Positions 9,512 to 19,785 of a stretch of 37,863 nt of DNA are shown here, piece after piece (position 1 is the stretch's first letter; every line of letters starts with the position of its first letter). A model generated the notes under the pieces. That model ran no database searches, was not told the origin of the DNA, and saw only the letters and a list, made by a program, of their open reading frames with translations. Origin of the DNA: Seison nebaliae. Its lineage: Eukaryota; Rotifera; Pararotatoria; Seisonacea; Seisonidae. The stretch is from positions 1 to 37,863 of the forward strand of contig JALJEE010002179.1 in the NCBI GenBank assembly GCA_023231475.1. Reading direction: 5' to 3'. The position numbers and the translations under genes are program-made.

Positions 9512-9697
9512 TTAAACAATGAGACCTCGGCGACATTTTGGACAGAAATGCACGTTCATTATACTTAGACATTTCCCACAGTAAAAGTGATGACATCTAA
9601 AAAATGTATAAATCGTCTGACCCATTTCGTTCAATGTGTCGCTCTCGCGTAAACAATAACTACAAATAATTGGTCGAGGTGATACAATGCGAGTCAT
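9512..9697 (-). CDS. Very small RING-finger protein (61 aa)
   Basis: An ATG-started frame of 61 residues that is almost entirely one RING-HC domain: C12-x2-C15, then C35-x-H37-x2-C40-x2-C43 and C52-x2-C55. All eight zinc ligands are present with legal spacing. RING domains recruit E2 enzymes for ubiquitin or SUMO transfer. The layout (RING at the extreme N-terminus, C-x-H-x2-C-x2-C) resembles the meiotic Zip3/RNF212/Vilya-type proteins, but those continue into a coiled coil that is not visible here. The ending GLIV is followed only by AT-rich sequence. A GTCTCA inside the last codons could be a donor to an exon I could not find. It may thus be complete or be exon 1 of a larger gene. Confidence 0.7.
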   Translation of the reverse strand: MTRIVSPRPIICSYCLRESDTLNEMGQTIYTFFRCHHFYCGKCLSIMNVHFCPKCRRGLIV

Positions 9698-9863
9698 ATG
9701 AGTACCTATTCTATATAATTGATAAACATTACATAAATTCTTGATTTGTTCTTGATTAAACCATAAGAAATAACTGATCGTAATAAATACTTCTAAATTA
9801 AAATTTTTATAAATGAATTTTTGCTATTTCAAAAAAGGTCAATCATGTTCAAAATAAATAAAC

Positions 9864-10241
9864 TTAATAAAATTGAATAAAAATGTGATAATAATAAAAA
9901 TGATCTAACTCAACTTTCTTGTTCGGAGATGGCATCGATGAACTAACAGATGCCATATCATCAATTTCGTTCGTTGAAGTATTTTTCAATTTTCTATTTG
10001 GACTTTTCTTTTCTTCCACATTCTCTCGCACTTTCTTCTCATCAGAACTGTTATTGTTCTTATTCTCATTTGGAACATTAATTACTTCTTCTTTACACTG
10101 TGCGTCTCCCAATTGTGGTTCACAATGAATTAATAACTTTTTTGGCTTTCTCTGAAATTTCTCCACTAAATATAGGACACCATATCGATAGAGGACATAA
10201 GTGACTACTATTGTCAGGAATAGTATACGAACAAAGTCCAT
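9864..10241 (-). CDS. Single-pass membrane protein, family unknown
   Basis: The first in-frame ATG is at 10241 (the frame is open farther upstream without ATG). From there the product is 125 residues. MDFVRILFLTIVVTYVLYRY forms an N-terminal membrane anchor followed by the positive stretch EKFQRKPKKLL. The rest is a hydrophilic tail rich in K, E, S and N (DEKKVRENVEEKKSPNRK). An N-terminal anchor with a basic flank predicts a cytosolic tail, but topology is an inference. The last residues (YYYHIFIQFY) look like translated AT-rich DNA, so a splice donor GTTGAG near the codons for KKVEL may end the real exon. No family recognised. Confidence 0.5.
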   Translation of the reverse strand: MDFVRILFLTIVVTYVLYRYGVLYLVEKFQRKPKKLLIHCEPQLGDAQCKEEVINVPNENKNNNSSDEKKVRENVEEKKSPNRKLKNTSTNEIDDMASVSSSMPSPNKKVELDHFYYYHIFIQFY

Positions 10242-10667
10242 CGGTAATAATTCACGAAATAGGGAGTAGCATTTCTTCCTGCTTTTATACTTTTCAGAAT
10301 AAGAAGAAATTTCAAACAAAGTTAGTTCAATTATTTGTTAAATGAAAACCATATTGAACAATCCCACTGATGACTCATAGTAACATCTTCTCAAAGTCAG
10401 GATGTTAAAGATATCGGAGAAAAATTTACCCATATTTCCTTCAAGATATTTTTAGTAACGATTATTCGATTCAATTCTAATAAGAGATAAAACTTACGTG
10501 TTAATGGAACTGTTTGGAGAAAGACGGTTGGGAAAAAAATGGAATAAATCCGTTTGGAGACGTTGGAATTTATGTTTGAGCTTAAAATTTAAATTGATGA
10601 TTTCTCTTATTCTGAAAGAGAAAAAGAAGAGATATATATGTTTTTTTTATAGTTTGTAGTCCAGCTA

Positions 10668-11045
10668 CTACGTAGTATTTGAGCTTGAATTAGCCTTATC
10701 TCTGTCTATGCTAATGTATTCAGTAAGGAAATATGAACATTTTCGTCTTTGTCCTCTTCGATTCTTCCTTCTTAATTGGATAGGAATATGTATCGATAAT
10801 AAACTAATAAGAAAAATGAAATTAATGGCAGTATGGAAATAATTAGAGTAATGATGTATTAATCCGATGAGATTTAAATGGAGAAACATTGATAAAAGAA
10901 TCAATGAATTGAAGATTTCCCTCCAGCTTGTAATTGTCGTCTCATGTTCAAGGTAAGTACCACGCTGAAAACGAATAGTATATTGTATATTATCATATTG
11001 TGTCAATGTTATTGTTATTAAAGAATTATTTTCGTTATGTTCCAT
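10668..11045 (-). CDS. Small protein with two predicted membrane segments
   Basis: An ATG-started frame of 125 residues. A polar N-terminal half (MEHNENNSLITITLTQYDN) is followed by two hydrophobic segments, FNSLILLSMFLHLNLIGLI and TAINFIFLISLLSIHIPI, a strongly basic stretch RRKNRRGQRRK, and a short polar tail ending SSSNTT. The hairpin plus basic motif suggests an endoplasmic-reticulum or Golgi membrane protein with both ends in the cytosol. I could not match it to a known family. A loose similarity in layout to PIG-H was considered and not supported. Introns are not required but cannot be excluded. Confidence 0.5.
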   Translation of the reverse strand: MEHNENNSLITITLTQYDNIQYTIRFQRGTYLEHETTITSWREIFNSLILLSMFLHLNLIGLIHHYSNYFHTAINFIFLISLLSIHIPIQLRRKNRRGQRRKCSYFLTEYISIDRDKANSSSNTT

Positions 11046-13378
11046 TTTTTATGCATGCAATTCTCTTCAAGATTTTTTCGAATAAATTCTTCATCACGAA
11101 ATTTCGTTATCGTAATATTCTTAATTTCGTTCAAAAGTTTTTAGCATGAACATTCTTCTACTCGTCGTATGAGTAGTTATTCTCGAGTTTTGGATAATAT
11201 TCTCGATAAAATTTTATTCGAATAGTTTTATTTATTTCTTTTTTTTTTCTCGTTCAATTTCTTCAAGGAACTTGGTCATTTCGATAGAGGATTTTCTCTT
11301 TAAAATTCTTATTATCATCATCAATTCGAGTAATATGGTCCATTGTAAAATAAATATAATTTATAATTACGTCGTGAGAACAATTTATTAGAATAACTGT
11401 TGTCGTTACTGACACATTTCTAAATAGAAAATTACGTCCAAAATAAGTTGGTTTGAATGTGTTGTGAATAAGACCCAACTAAAACTCATTGGAAAGAGTA
11501 CATAGAGAGAGTAGGAGGGACGAAGAAGAAAAATTGTATAAGAAGTTTGGCTAAGTCAGGTGGATGGATGTAATATGTAAATATAAAATTATCTCTTAAT
11601 ATAATTCTCGAATTGGAGAATTGTGAAGGAAGGTTTTCCTGTCTCAATTGAAGAACATTAGAAGAAATTATTCAATAAAATGTTGAAGGATTAAATCAAA
11701 TAAATTTCATTATTAAATCGATAAATGAAGGTTTGGGAGTTGTTTGGATAGAACAGTTTAAATGAATAACAAGAGGATATTAAAAATGTATTGATTGAAG
11801 AAGAGAAGATGAACTTCAATGTACTCATCCTATAAATGATGCATATGTCCAATGGAATATTTGATGATTGAATTAAGATAATTCATCTTCTTTTACAGAT
11901 TGTCCTTCTCCAACCAATTTGTCTACGGACACAAGACGAAAAGATACACATTCGTCTAATCGAATGAATATGTAATAATGTCGTTCAACTTCAATCGCCA
12001 TAATACTTCATAACAATGAAGAAGAGAATTTGGATAGGAAGATGGAGAGAGAATTCCATCAATTCTTTCCCTTCGTTCATTATTTGAAGGAGGAATGCAT
12101 GAAATTCATTCTTTTCCTCCGTACGGGTAGGCTTGAAGGGAGTAAGCGAAGTAAAGTTAAAACAGAAAGCAACAAATTTCCTGCAATGATATGGAAGAAG
12201 AAAATTATAAAAAAATTAATTGCATTCGTTCCACGACGCATTCATTTCCTTTCCATCATTTTTTTTTCTTTCACAAATTATAATATATGATGATGATGAT
12301 GATTCGTCAATTTGAAAATCCTCTCTCCAAAACATTATTCCATGGACGAAGAAGAAAGAAAAGAATTTTAGAAAAATCGTTTTGTAATTCACATTGTCGA
12401 GGATGTATGTACCTTTCGTTTTATCTGTTACGACTAACTGTCCACAATGGGCACTATCCGAACAAATTCCTCTTAATAGAGAGGAGAAGAATGATGATAA
12501 TATGAAATTATCGAGCATTATTTACGTTGGCGTCATATAATGGAATTTGAGTATGAAACTTTTATTTTTTTTCCGATCGATTTTCTTCTCCATGAGAATT
12601 TCCTATCCTTCAACAAAACTAATTTCTTCTCTATTTCCTCTTCATCATATTCCTCTTTATCGACATTCTTTCCAAACATTTTTCTTCCAACAACAAACCA
12701 TATGTGCAAATGCATTCTCGCGCTTGACCTTAGCATGATGATTTAAATAAGTGTAATAAATAATTCCTTCAAAATTACCGAGTCTAGATTCTGCATGATC
12801 AATATTTGATTGGTGTATAGTTCAATAATTTCTGTTGCAAAAGTCATCTTCTTTTTATTTTTTTTGTTGCTCCAAATATTTTCCTCCGATTATTTCTGTT
12901 GAATATTCCATTATGACCCCTATTAATTCGATCCTAATCAACTCATATTATGGATGTCCACCACACTAATATGGAGAGGTGATTTCATTTCTTTTTTCTC
13001 TTTTCTACTATTGCATAATCATCAATATTTCGAAATGAAAAACATAAATATAACTCACATAAATCCACATGACATAGAGGTATATTAAATTAAGATAAAG
13101 TGATTTGGAAGGAAAATAATTAATTGGACCTTTAAGATTTTAAATAATTCTTTCGTTTATTGTTATGTCGAATTATTATAATATTATCAATCGAATATTA
13201 TTTAACCCAGTTCGTTTATCGATTTTATACTTTTCTTTCTTTTTCTATCGATTTTCTCCCAAAAATAATTTGAATTTTGCTTTCTCAAATTTCTTTTAGA
13301 AATCTATTCGATTTTTCTTAATTGATTTATTATAAAAATCTTGTTCAATTCATTTCAATTCCGACCGAACTTTCAACC
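11046..13378. other. 2.3-kb intergenic region upstream of endophilin
   Basis: No homology-supported gene is seen. Several overlapping frames of 60-100 codons exist on both strands at 12.0-12.75 kb, but they are mutually exclusive and low in complexity, and one simply translates an (ATG)n simple repeat at 12286-12303. A short frame at 11263-11478 on the - strand has somewhat better composition but no family or splice support. The region likely contains the endophilin promoter and 5' leader. Confidence 0.4.
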
Positions 13379-15234
13379 ATGACATTCGCCGGTTTTCGGA
13401 AACAATTGAATAAAGCAAATCAAGTTTCAATTATCAATCTTTCAAATTAATAATTCAAATAATATTTTCGAATTCAGTTTGTCAGTGAGAAGATTGGAGG
13501 TGCAAAAGGCACAGAATTAAATGATGAATTTCTTGATATGGATAAAGTTCAACAATTCATTCCGAATTTAATTATAGAATTTCTCTCAATTTAGCGAATT
13601 GAAACAACTTCAAAATTCATTGAGGATGTCACGACAAAAACCACCGAATATCTTCAACCAAATCCAGTAACAAGAAGTAAATTGTGGACTTACGCAAAAA
13701 TACGAACTGGTAACAGATCGTCAGTTTATCCACAACCAGAAGGTATTCTTGGCGACACAATGCAGAAACATAGCAGAGATTTGGGAACGGCTTCCGATTT
13801 CTCCGATGCACTTTATGATATGGGTGAATGTTTTAAGACCATGGCAGATTTGAAATATGCATTGGAAGATAATATTAAACAGAATTTCCTCGATCCTTTA
13901 CATCAAATGAAAGAGAATGAGATTAAAGAAGTCTTGGTTAGATTAATTGACAATCATTTTCATTCAGTCATTCATTTTATTTAGCATCATAAACGAAAGA
14001 TGGAAGGACGTCGGTTGGATTATGATTGTAAGAAACGACAAGCAAAAAAAAGTTAAATTTCTTTCGAGAAAATTTTTGCAACAAATTTTTTTCATAATCA
14101 TTTCTCATTTCCTAACTTAACAACAAATTAACAACTGACAGTTGGCGAGGGTGAGAAAAAATTTCTTTTAATTTTTATTAATTTTAATAATTTTCAATTG
14201 GTGCTAAATTTCTGTTGTAGTAAATTATTTTTTGGAAAATAGAAATTTTTTCGTGCTCATTGTGTCATGTGGCGAAGAAGGATTTATCTAATTATAAATT
14301 TATAGGTGGCGGTTATACTGAAGAGGAGATAAATGAAGCAGAAAGGAAATTCAACGAATCTAAATACTCCACAGAAATCGCCATGTATCAATTATTATCG
14401 AACGAAGTTCTAAAAATTCTCTTTGAAATTATTATCAAAATTTCTTTGTTTAGGTGGAGAACATTAGTCAATTATGTGCATTTAGTAAATCATTATTGAC
14501 CTATCATCAACAATGTGCGGATAATTTGAAGAATTGTTGTGAACAATTAGAAAGAAAGTTCAATTTAATAAAAATCAGTTGAAATTGTATCAATGTTTGA
14601 TTTCCTATTTGACAGGCGAGATCTAAGTTCGAGTAAACCGAAAAAGAAATTTGAGCCTACAATTGTGGCGAATGATAATGATTCCATTCCTCCCAGTCCA
14701 ATCCATCAGACGGCGTCGACCGCAGAAAACTCGGGAAATTTCATGAATAATTTTATCGGCGGTTTCACTGAAAAGGCCCAGAAAGCCATATTCTCTCCAA
14801 CTAACAACGACTCAACTTGGACATCTCAACCGGCAACTGCTATTCAAAATAATGGGAATTATCTTCCAACTGAATCAACCGCCTATCCATCAGCACCGAA
14901 AGAATCTCCATTTCACATACCAAATATGCAGAATACAAGTTTAATTTGATTTCTGTTTGTTATAAATAAAGAAAATTTCAGAAAACGAAGTACCACATGC
15001 CGAAGCTTTATATGATTTCGAAGCAGAAAATAGTACGGAACTCTCATTTAGATCTGGTGATATAATTAATTTAGTAACAAAAATTGATGATAATTGGTTA
15101 GGAATTTCAAAGGAAAATTTCGATTTAATTTAAAATATATTTAAATAATTTTCAGGTTTGAAGGCGAATGTAAAGGAAGAAAAGGATATCTACCAATAAC
15201 TTATGTTGAAGTGAAAGTTCCGTTACTGAAATGA
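13379..15234 (+). CDS. EndoA: Endophilin A (BAR and SH3 protein), 9 exons
   Basis: Exons: 13379-13423, 13478-13546, 13595-13936, 13985-14051, 14306-14406, 14454-14557, 14616-14938, 14982-15096 and 15156-15234. Together they give 414 residues (human endophilin A1 has 352). Endophilin A bends membrane at clathrin-coated and synaptic vesicle necks and recruits dynamin and synaptojanin. The N-terminus [15 protein letters not shown] then [14 protein letters not shown] is the amphipathic helix 0 and start of the N-BAR domain. [26 protein letters not shown] and [18 protein letters not shown] are family signatures. The linker (exon 7) is longer than usual and rich in S, T, N and P. The C-terminal SH3 reads [16 protein letters not shown], then [20 protein letters not shown]. 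Seven of eight introns are 43-59 bp; intron 4 is 254 bp. All eight donors begin GTT. Confidence 0.96.
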
Positions 15235-16228
15235 AAATTGAATAAATCGTAAAGTGAAAATTATTAAGAGATCGATCAATCAATTTCAATCTGAAACAAC
15301 TCATTCTTCTGTCTGTAAATAATACACAAGATTATACAAAATTTTGAATAATCGATAAGGATTTATTTGACATCTCCATCAAATTCATTCAATTCAAGAT
15401 CAAAAACAAATTGTGTATTTCCATATTACTTCCACAAAATCTTATCTTAATCTCATCTTCTTACAGTTTATTTTAGAAAACATTGTACTTGTTATCTTTC
15501 CTAACGAATATCTTTTTATTCGGAATGAATTATTTTTATTTCTCTTGTCATTATCACCCAATCTTAATAGTCATTTATTGTCAATTTATTTCATTGCTTA
15601 TGCCCCTCCTCCCACTTCTATGAATGACAATTTATAGAACTTTTTTTTATCGGTTTTTTTTTATTGTAATCTCCTTTGTGCTATTGATGAGTCTACTCCA
15701 ATTTAGTATAATTTATACGATTAAATAATCTCAGTTATTCACGAACTTGATTACTTAAATGTTGAAGTTATTTATTGTCGTGAGAATGACGAATATCTCT
15801 ATCAAATTCAGTGGTTATATACAAATTATTCTTCAATTGTTTTCCATTTTTTCAAACATAATCTCTTCATTTCAATCTTATCAACCCATATCTTATCTCA
15901 CAACCATATATTTCTTACAAAATAATAAATTTTATATTTTATCAATTTGAAAGTGTCTTTTGTATAATTTCCCAACTTCTCATTGTATCGAATAAAAAAT
16001 AAATTCTATTCTGAAGAATAAAATATTTCATATTCATATTTGAATGCATAAACGAATTGACATTACAGCTAATATTATCTACCAAACCGAAGTAACATCA
16101 TGAATCAGATTATTGATTCCATTATGAATTCTTTTATTGGATAAAGAGTATTGGAAAAATAAATTATCACATTGCCGTTTATATATTGTCATATAATGTT
16201 CATATTTTTTAAATGAACTAAAAAATTT
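15235..16228 (+). other. Endophilin 3' region and AT-rich intergenic DNA
   Basis: Begins with the endophilin 3' untranslated region (GAATAAA just after the stop). Later frames at 15413-15637 and 15759-15950 are hydrophobic translations of T-rich DNA without homology, and I do not accept them as genes. Confidence 0.4.
16220..16225 (-). terminator. RNA polymerase III terminator of tRNA-Ser
   Basis: Six consecutive T residues on the - strand lie just 3' of the tRNA discriminator base, the standard Pol III stop signal. Confidence 0.85.
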
Positions 16229-16332
16229 CGCAGTGGACAGGATTCGAACCTGTGCGGGAAGATCCCAACTGATCACTAGCATTAATGCTTAGAAATTCTA
16301 GTCAGTCGCCTTAACCACTCGGCCACCACTGC
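16229..16332 (-). tRNA. trnS-AGA: tRNA-Ser(AGA) with a 22-nt intron
   Basis: Reads GCAGTGGTGGCCGAGTGGTT at the 5' end and ends GGTTCGAATCCTGTCCACTGC plus discriminator G. The acceptor stem GCAGTGG/CCACTGC pairs fully. The D-arm and A box (GGCCGAGTGGTTAAGGC), the anticodon stem ACTGA/TCAGT, a long class-II variable arm (GGGA-TCT-TCCC) and the TTCGAAT T-loop are all present. The anticodon AGA is at 16299-16297. A 22-nt intron at 16295-16274 interrupts the loop at the canonical position, directly after base 37. Splicing restores the loop CTAGAAA, the usual serine AGA loop. The intron contains a small self-complementary hairpin (GCATTAATGC). A Pol III T-run follows, so the gene looks functional. 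Confidence 0.96.
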
Positions 16333-16636
16333 ATGTTGAATAATTTAAAGAGAATCTTATAAGCAAGTTAATTAATCTACACAATATCATTCAATTTAGT
16401 TGACAAGCTGACTTCAGTCGCGAAAATAATTGGTAAAGATGAAAGAATGTATTCTCCTCATAACTTTCTCATCATATTTCCGAGAATTATTTAATAATCC
16501 GTGTGATACAAATTTCAATATATAAATATAATATATTGTAATTGTATTTAGTTTATTTAAACAAATAAAATTTTTGACGAAACATTGGTAAAACTTCTTG
16601 GAAATGATTTAATAATTATTCATTGTTAATGAAGGT
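16333..16636. other. Intergenic, AT-rich
   Basis: Nothing recognisable beyond AT-rich sequence between the tRNA 5' end and the 3' end of the next - strand gene. Confidence 0.35.
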
Positions 16637-17281
16637 TTAAAATTTATTCATGTTCTGCCGATCTGGAAACGATATTGATTGTAATTCAATGAAATTACCT
16701 TTGTCATACGCAATTCGAATTCCTCGATTCATCAGCATTCCTTTATGAAATCGGTCGTTCTTCAACATATTATTTCCATCTTCAATAAAATTTTCCACAC
16801 ATTCTCGTAGTTTGTTTACTGAAAACTTTGTATTGTCCAATAATAAATGGTTCTTTACCATATTAGGCGACTGATTAGTTTCGTTTTGTAAGATGTTACT
16901 AAATGGCTTCTTTTGACTATTGACGTCGATTCCACAATTAGACACCACATTAGGTACAAGAGCTAGTTCATAATGATACGTACCTTCATCTATAAAAATA
17001 TTCTTTTGAATGGAATGTAATTCGGTGAGAGTTTTCCATTCTGGTGATGAAACTGTAGGATTATTTCTGCAAGAACTGAGCGGTCGTGAATGACTTCGTC
17101 TGAAATAATGGACTGCTCTTGAATTTCCATCCGACTGATATCTAACGGTTGACTCCGGATCTTGTAGATTTTGATTCTTTCCTTCAGAACCAACGTTTGT
17201 TTCATTAATTAAGGATTTGTGTTTTTGAATGTTCTTTCGTTTGCTATTAGAACGATGAATAGCTCTTGATGATCTTGCCAT
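16637..17281 (-). CDS. Hypothetical basic protein (214 aa)
   Basis: An intact ATG-started frame of 214 residues without introns. The N-terminus is basic and Ser-rich (MARSSRAIHRSNSKRKNIQK), resembling a nuclear localisation or RNA-binding tail, with another basic patch VHYFRRSHSRPL. The C-terminal third (FSVNKLRECVENFIEDGNN, then KGMLMNRGIRIAYDKGNF) has the alternating hydrophobic pattern of a folded helical and strand domain. No signal peptide or membrane segment is present. Codon use and length argue for a real gene, but I recognise no family and assign no function. Confidence 0.5.
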   Translation of the reverse strand: MARSSRAIHRSNSKRKNIQKHKSLINETNVGSEGKNQNLQDPESTVRYQSDGNSRAVHYFRRSHSRPLSSCRNNPTVSSPEWKTLTELHSIQKNIFIDEGTYHYELALVPNVVSNCGIDVNSQKKPFSNILQNETNQSPNMVKNHLLLDNTKFSVNKLRECVENFIEDGNNMLKNDRFHKGMLMNRGIRIAYDKGNFIELQSISFPDRQNMNKF

Positions 17282-17773
17282 TTGTGGATATTGTAATTTT
17301 TAAGTAATATTAAATTTTTTAACATAAGTTCACGAAATTTAAACATGAATTGCAAATAATATAATTTAAAATTTTTATTCTTTATTAATAACTTTAAACC
17401 ATAAAATATTTCCCAATCAATCCTCAAACCATCAATGACAATCGCCAATTTAGGATACAATGTAAATCAGGAGATTACCTACATGGCACCTACCTACGAG
17501 AAGGACATTTTTTTATAAAGTAAGATAAAATAAAATGGGAAGAAAAATAAATGGCTTAATGTTAGATAATTACGGTTTTCACCAGCATTTAGTGCAACTA
17601 GCGTTGATCAAATAGTGTAACTAAAAAAATTGGTTGAGATGTTTTTGGATCGTACGAAAAAATATAGTATAATTAAATTCATACGAATTCATATTGAAAA
17701 TTATAAATTGATCTAATGGTAATTAATTTTTTTCCGTTTCCTTTATGTGTAGTCAGTTTTACTGCAAATAGAT
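17282..17773. other. Divergent promoter region
   Basis: Lies between the divergently transcribed genes at 17281 (-) and 17774 (+), so it should hold both promoters. AT-rich; a 60-80-codon frame on the - strand is not supported. Confidence 0.4.
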
Positions 17774-18475
17774 ATGGGAAACATTTTACGGATAATTCTA
17801 CTAGTTATTCATATTAATCTGAGTATTAGCCAAAACCTAGAATTTTCGAACATCTTACTAGAAAAGCTTTGCAAGGATAATATATTTAATATAACACATA
17901 ACATAAATGCATATTGCAAAGATGTCGATGTTTTGACACTGAAATTTAGCAGTTTTAACTTTTTAGGATTATTGGAAATTTTCATCATTTTTATTACTTA
18001 TCATCAGGAAATGAAGTATTCAAAGTTACTCATGATAAAAATGGAACGAATATCGAGGGAGAGAATATAGAGTATGATGTTAAATTAATTAATTCAATTC
18101 ATAATTTAACTTGGTAGATTAGTGGCAAACTTGCGTTTTCAATGGTGGTAAAGTGAAGGGTTCATTTTATTCTATGGGATGTTTGTTATAACTATAGTTT
18201 AAACAAAATAAACGTAAATTAATGTTCGATTAATGTAGCACGAATGATATTGAAAAATCACTTTATTTCTGCATAGTTTTCATTTCTTCTACTGTCTAAA
18301 TTAGGTCATTTTGTAGGAAATCACGAAAGATCTTGGTAAAACTCATACTCTGAGTGGGAGACAAATTCGAAACTATCTACAAGTTCGAAAGTCAGTGAAC
18401 TTTCCAACTATGATAGAGTGCAAGACGAAGAATAAAGCTAAAACAATGTTGACAGATGGCAATTTCATCGCAAAG
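17774..18475 (+). CDS. Secreted/membrane protein, 5' half (signal peptide, 5 exons)
   Basis: Proposed exons: 17774-17951, 18008-18078, 18123-18184, 18239-18275 and 18317-18475, joined in consistent phases (1, 0, 2, 0) with introns of 41-56 bp. The ATG starts a signal peptide (MGNILRIILLVIHINLSIS). The ectodomain has several cysteines and N-glycosylation sites (NIT, NGT). Its segment IEYDWQTCVFNGGKVKGSF...GC resembles IEWHLDNVEYLDGSLKNASIQC in the downstream half. Repeated segments with this spacing suggest Ig- or FN3-like domains, but no family is certain. The last exon ends GNFIAK, followed by donor GTATTG. One acceptor at 18609 would give a short ending EVCV-stop (18610-18624). Otherwise the gene continues past the repeat array to 19786. 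Both endings are open. Confidence 0.55.
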
Positions 18476-18830
18476 GTATTGTTAGTTCCTCTTATAAATA
18501 CTACAAAATAAATTGTTTGTGAATTGGAATGATGACACCATTTAAAACTGTTTTTTATGATTCAATAATATTTTATTATTTTAATTATTGTATGTGATCG
18601 ATTATGTAGGAAGTTTGTGTTTAAAATATGAGAAGTGTGGAAATTTTGTCGGGTAGGGAACGGAATAGGTTAAGGGTAAGGAATGGGTAAGGGAAGAAGA
18701 CCGACTGTTACGGAGAGGAGAGAACGGTTACATCTGTGAAAGCAACATACTTATCTGTCGGACAGAAATGAACGTTGAGTAATAAATAAAATCGTTTCCG
18801 GAGAGTAAAAAGGCAGAATGAAAGGGTTAC

Positions 18831-18998
18831 GGAGCGGAACTCAATCTCATTTCAGTTCACCCTCATCTCTATTTTCGGAGCGGAACTCACCATATTTTTT
18901 CTATTTCTGAGCGGAACTCACTCTTTTTTTATATTTCGGAGTGGGACTCACCCTGAGTAAATTCACCTTTTTCGTTAAAATTCGGAGAGGAACTCACC
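18831..18998 (+). repeat. Tandem array of CGGAGCGGAACTCACC-like units
   Basis: Five imperfect copies of a core close to TTCGGAGCGGAACTCACC occur at about 18830, 18875, 18906, 18935 and 18981, spaced 30-46 bases by T-rich spacers. The G+C of the core contrasts with the AT-rich surroundings. A related inverted array lies at 19381-19466. No coding frame uses it. Confidence 0.75.
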
Positions 18999-19380
18999 TC
19001 ATAAAAAAAATCCCCATATTTTTCAAAATATTAGTAATAATTAAAATATTGATTATGATTGAATACTAATAATTTATGATGATATTAAATGAGGAATTTT
19101 TTTTAATAATATATTATTCTTTTGAAATTTTAAAAATGAGAAGAAAATTCTTTTTTGAGACAAAATGAGAAATGACGTGAGTTTAATCCATTTAATCTTT
19201 GACGTGTATTTGACATAGAGGGTTACCATTCTTATTGTAAAGTCTATTAATGTCAAATTATTTCAAAGCGTCTTGAGGCCATAAACCTATTATCCAATTA
19301 AGGAACCGTATCTATTTTAGAAGACCTCCTCAGAGATTTTTTATTATTTTTCCAATTTTACAAATTGGAAATATTATTAT

Positions 19381-19466
19381 TTCGGTTCCTCTCCGAAATT
19401 AGAGTGATTTCCGCTCCGAAAAGTAAACAGAGAGTGAGTTCCTATATAAAGTGAGTACCGCTCCTA
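19381..19466 (-). repeat. Inverted partner of the GGAGCGGAACTCAC array
   Basis: On the - strand this stretch reads GGAGCGGTACTCAC, AGGAACTCACTCT, TTCGGAGCGGAAATCACTCT and TTCGGAGAGGAACC, the same units as at 18831-18998 in opposite orientation. The two arrays flank about 380 bp of AT-rich DNA and could form a long foldback. They lie between the two halves of the membrane-protein gene. Confidence 0.7.
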
Positions 19467-19785
19467 GATTCGAATGAAACTCATGAAAAACCGCAAACGG
19501 AATTTACGATTAGTGAATTACAAATACTCAAAAATATTTCACCGTTTTCTCATCCCCGAAATTATTTTTTATTAGAATTATATAACTTTATTATCAATAA
19601 CGTTCAATGTTAATTTTATTCTATTTTTAGGAAGAACCAACTGAGTAAAAGTTAAATTAATTTATCTCATAATCTTATTGTGGGTTATTTGAGAAAATGA
19701 ACCAAATGAAATAGTTGGAGGATAAATAAATATGATAATGTAATAAGTGGTATAACCAGTAACTAATCTAATAAACTAAATTTAG

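Noticed and set aside
10668-11045. PIG-H-like subunit of the GPI-GlcNAc transferase
   Set aside because: Only the two-membrane-segment layout is shared; the conserved PIG-H C-terminal domain is not found in or near the frame.
12030-12746. Cluster of overlapping frames on both strands in 12.0-12.75 kb
   Set aside because: The frames overlap each other on opposite strands and are low complexity. One translates an ATG simple repeat as poly-Met. None shows homology or splice continuity.
15413-15950. Two hydrophobic frames 3' of endophilin
   Set aside because: They are translations of T-rich DNA without splice context, homology or a plausible domain.
16079-16282. A - strand frame overlapping the tRNA gene
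   Set aside because: It begins inside the tRNA-Ser sequence and translates its T-arm; it has no protein-like features.
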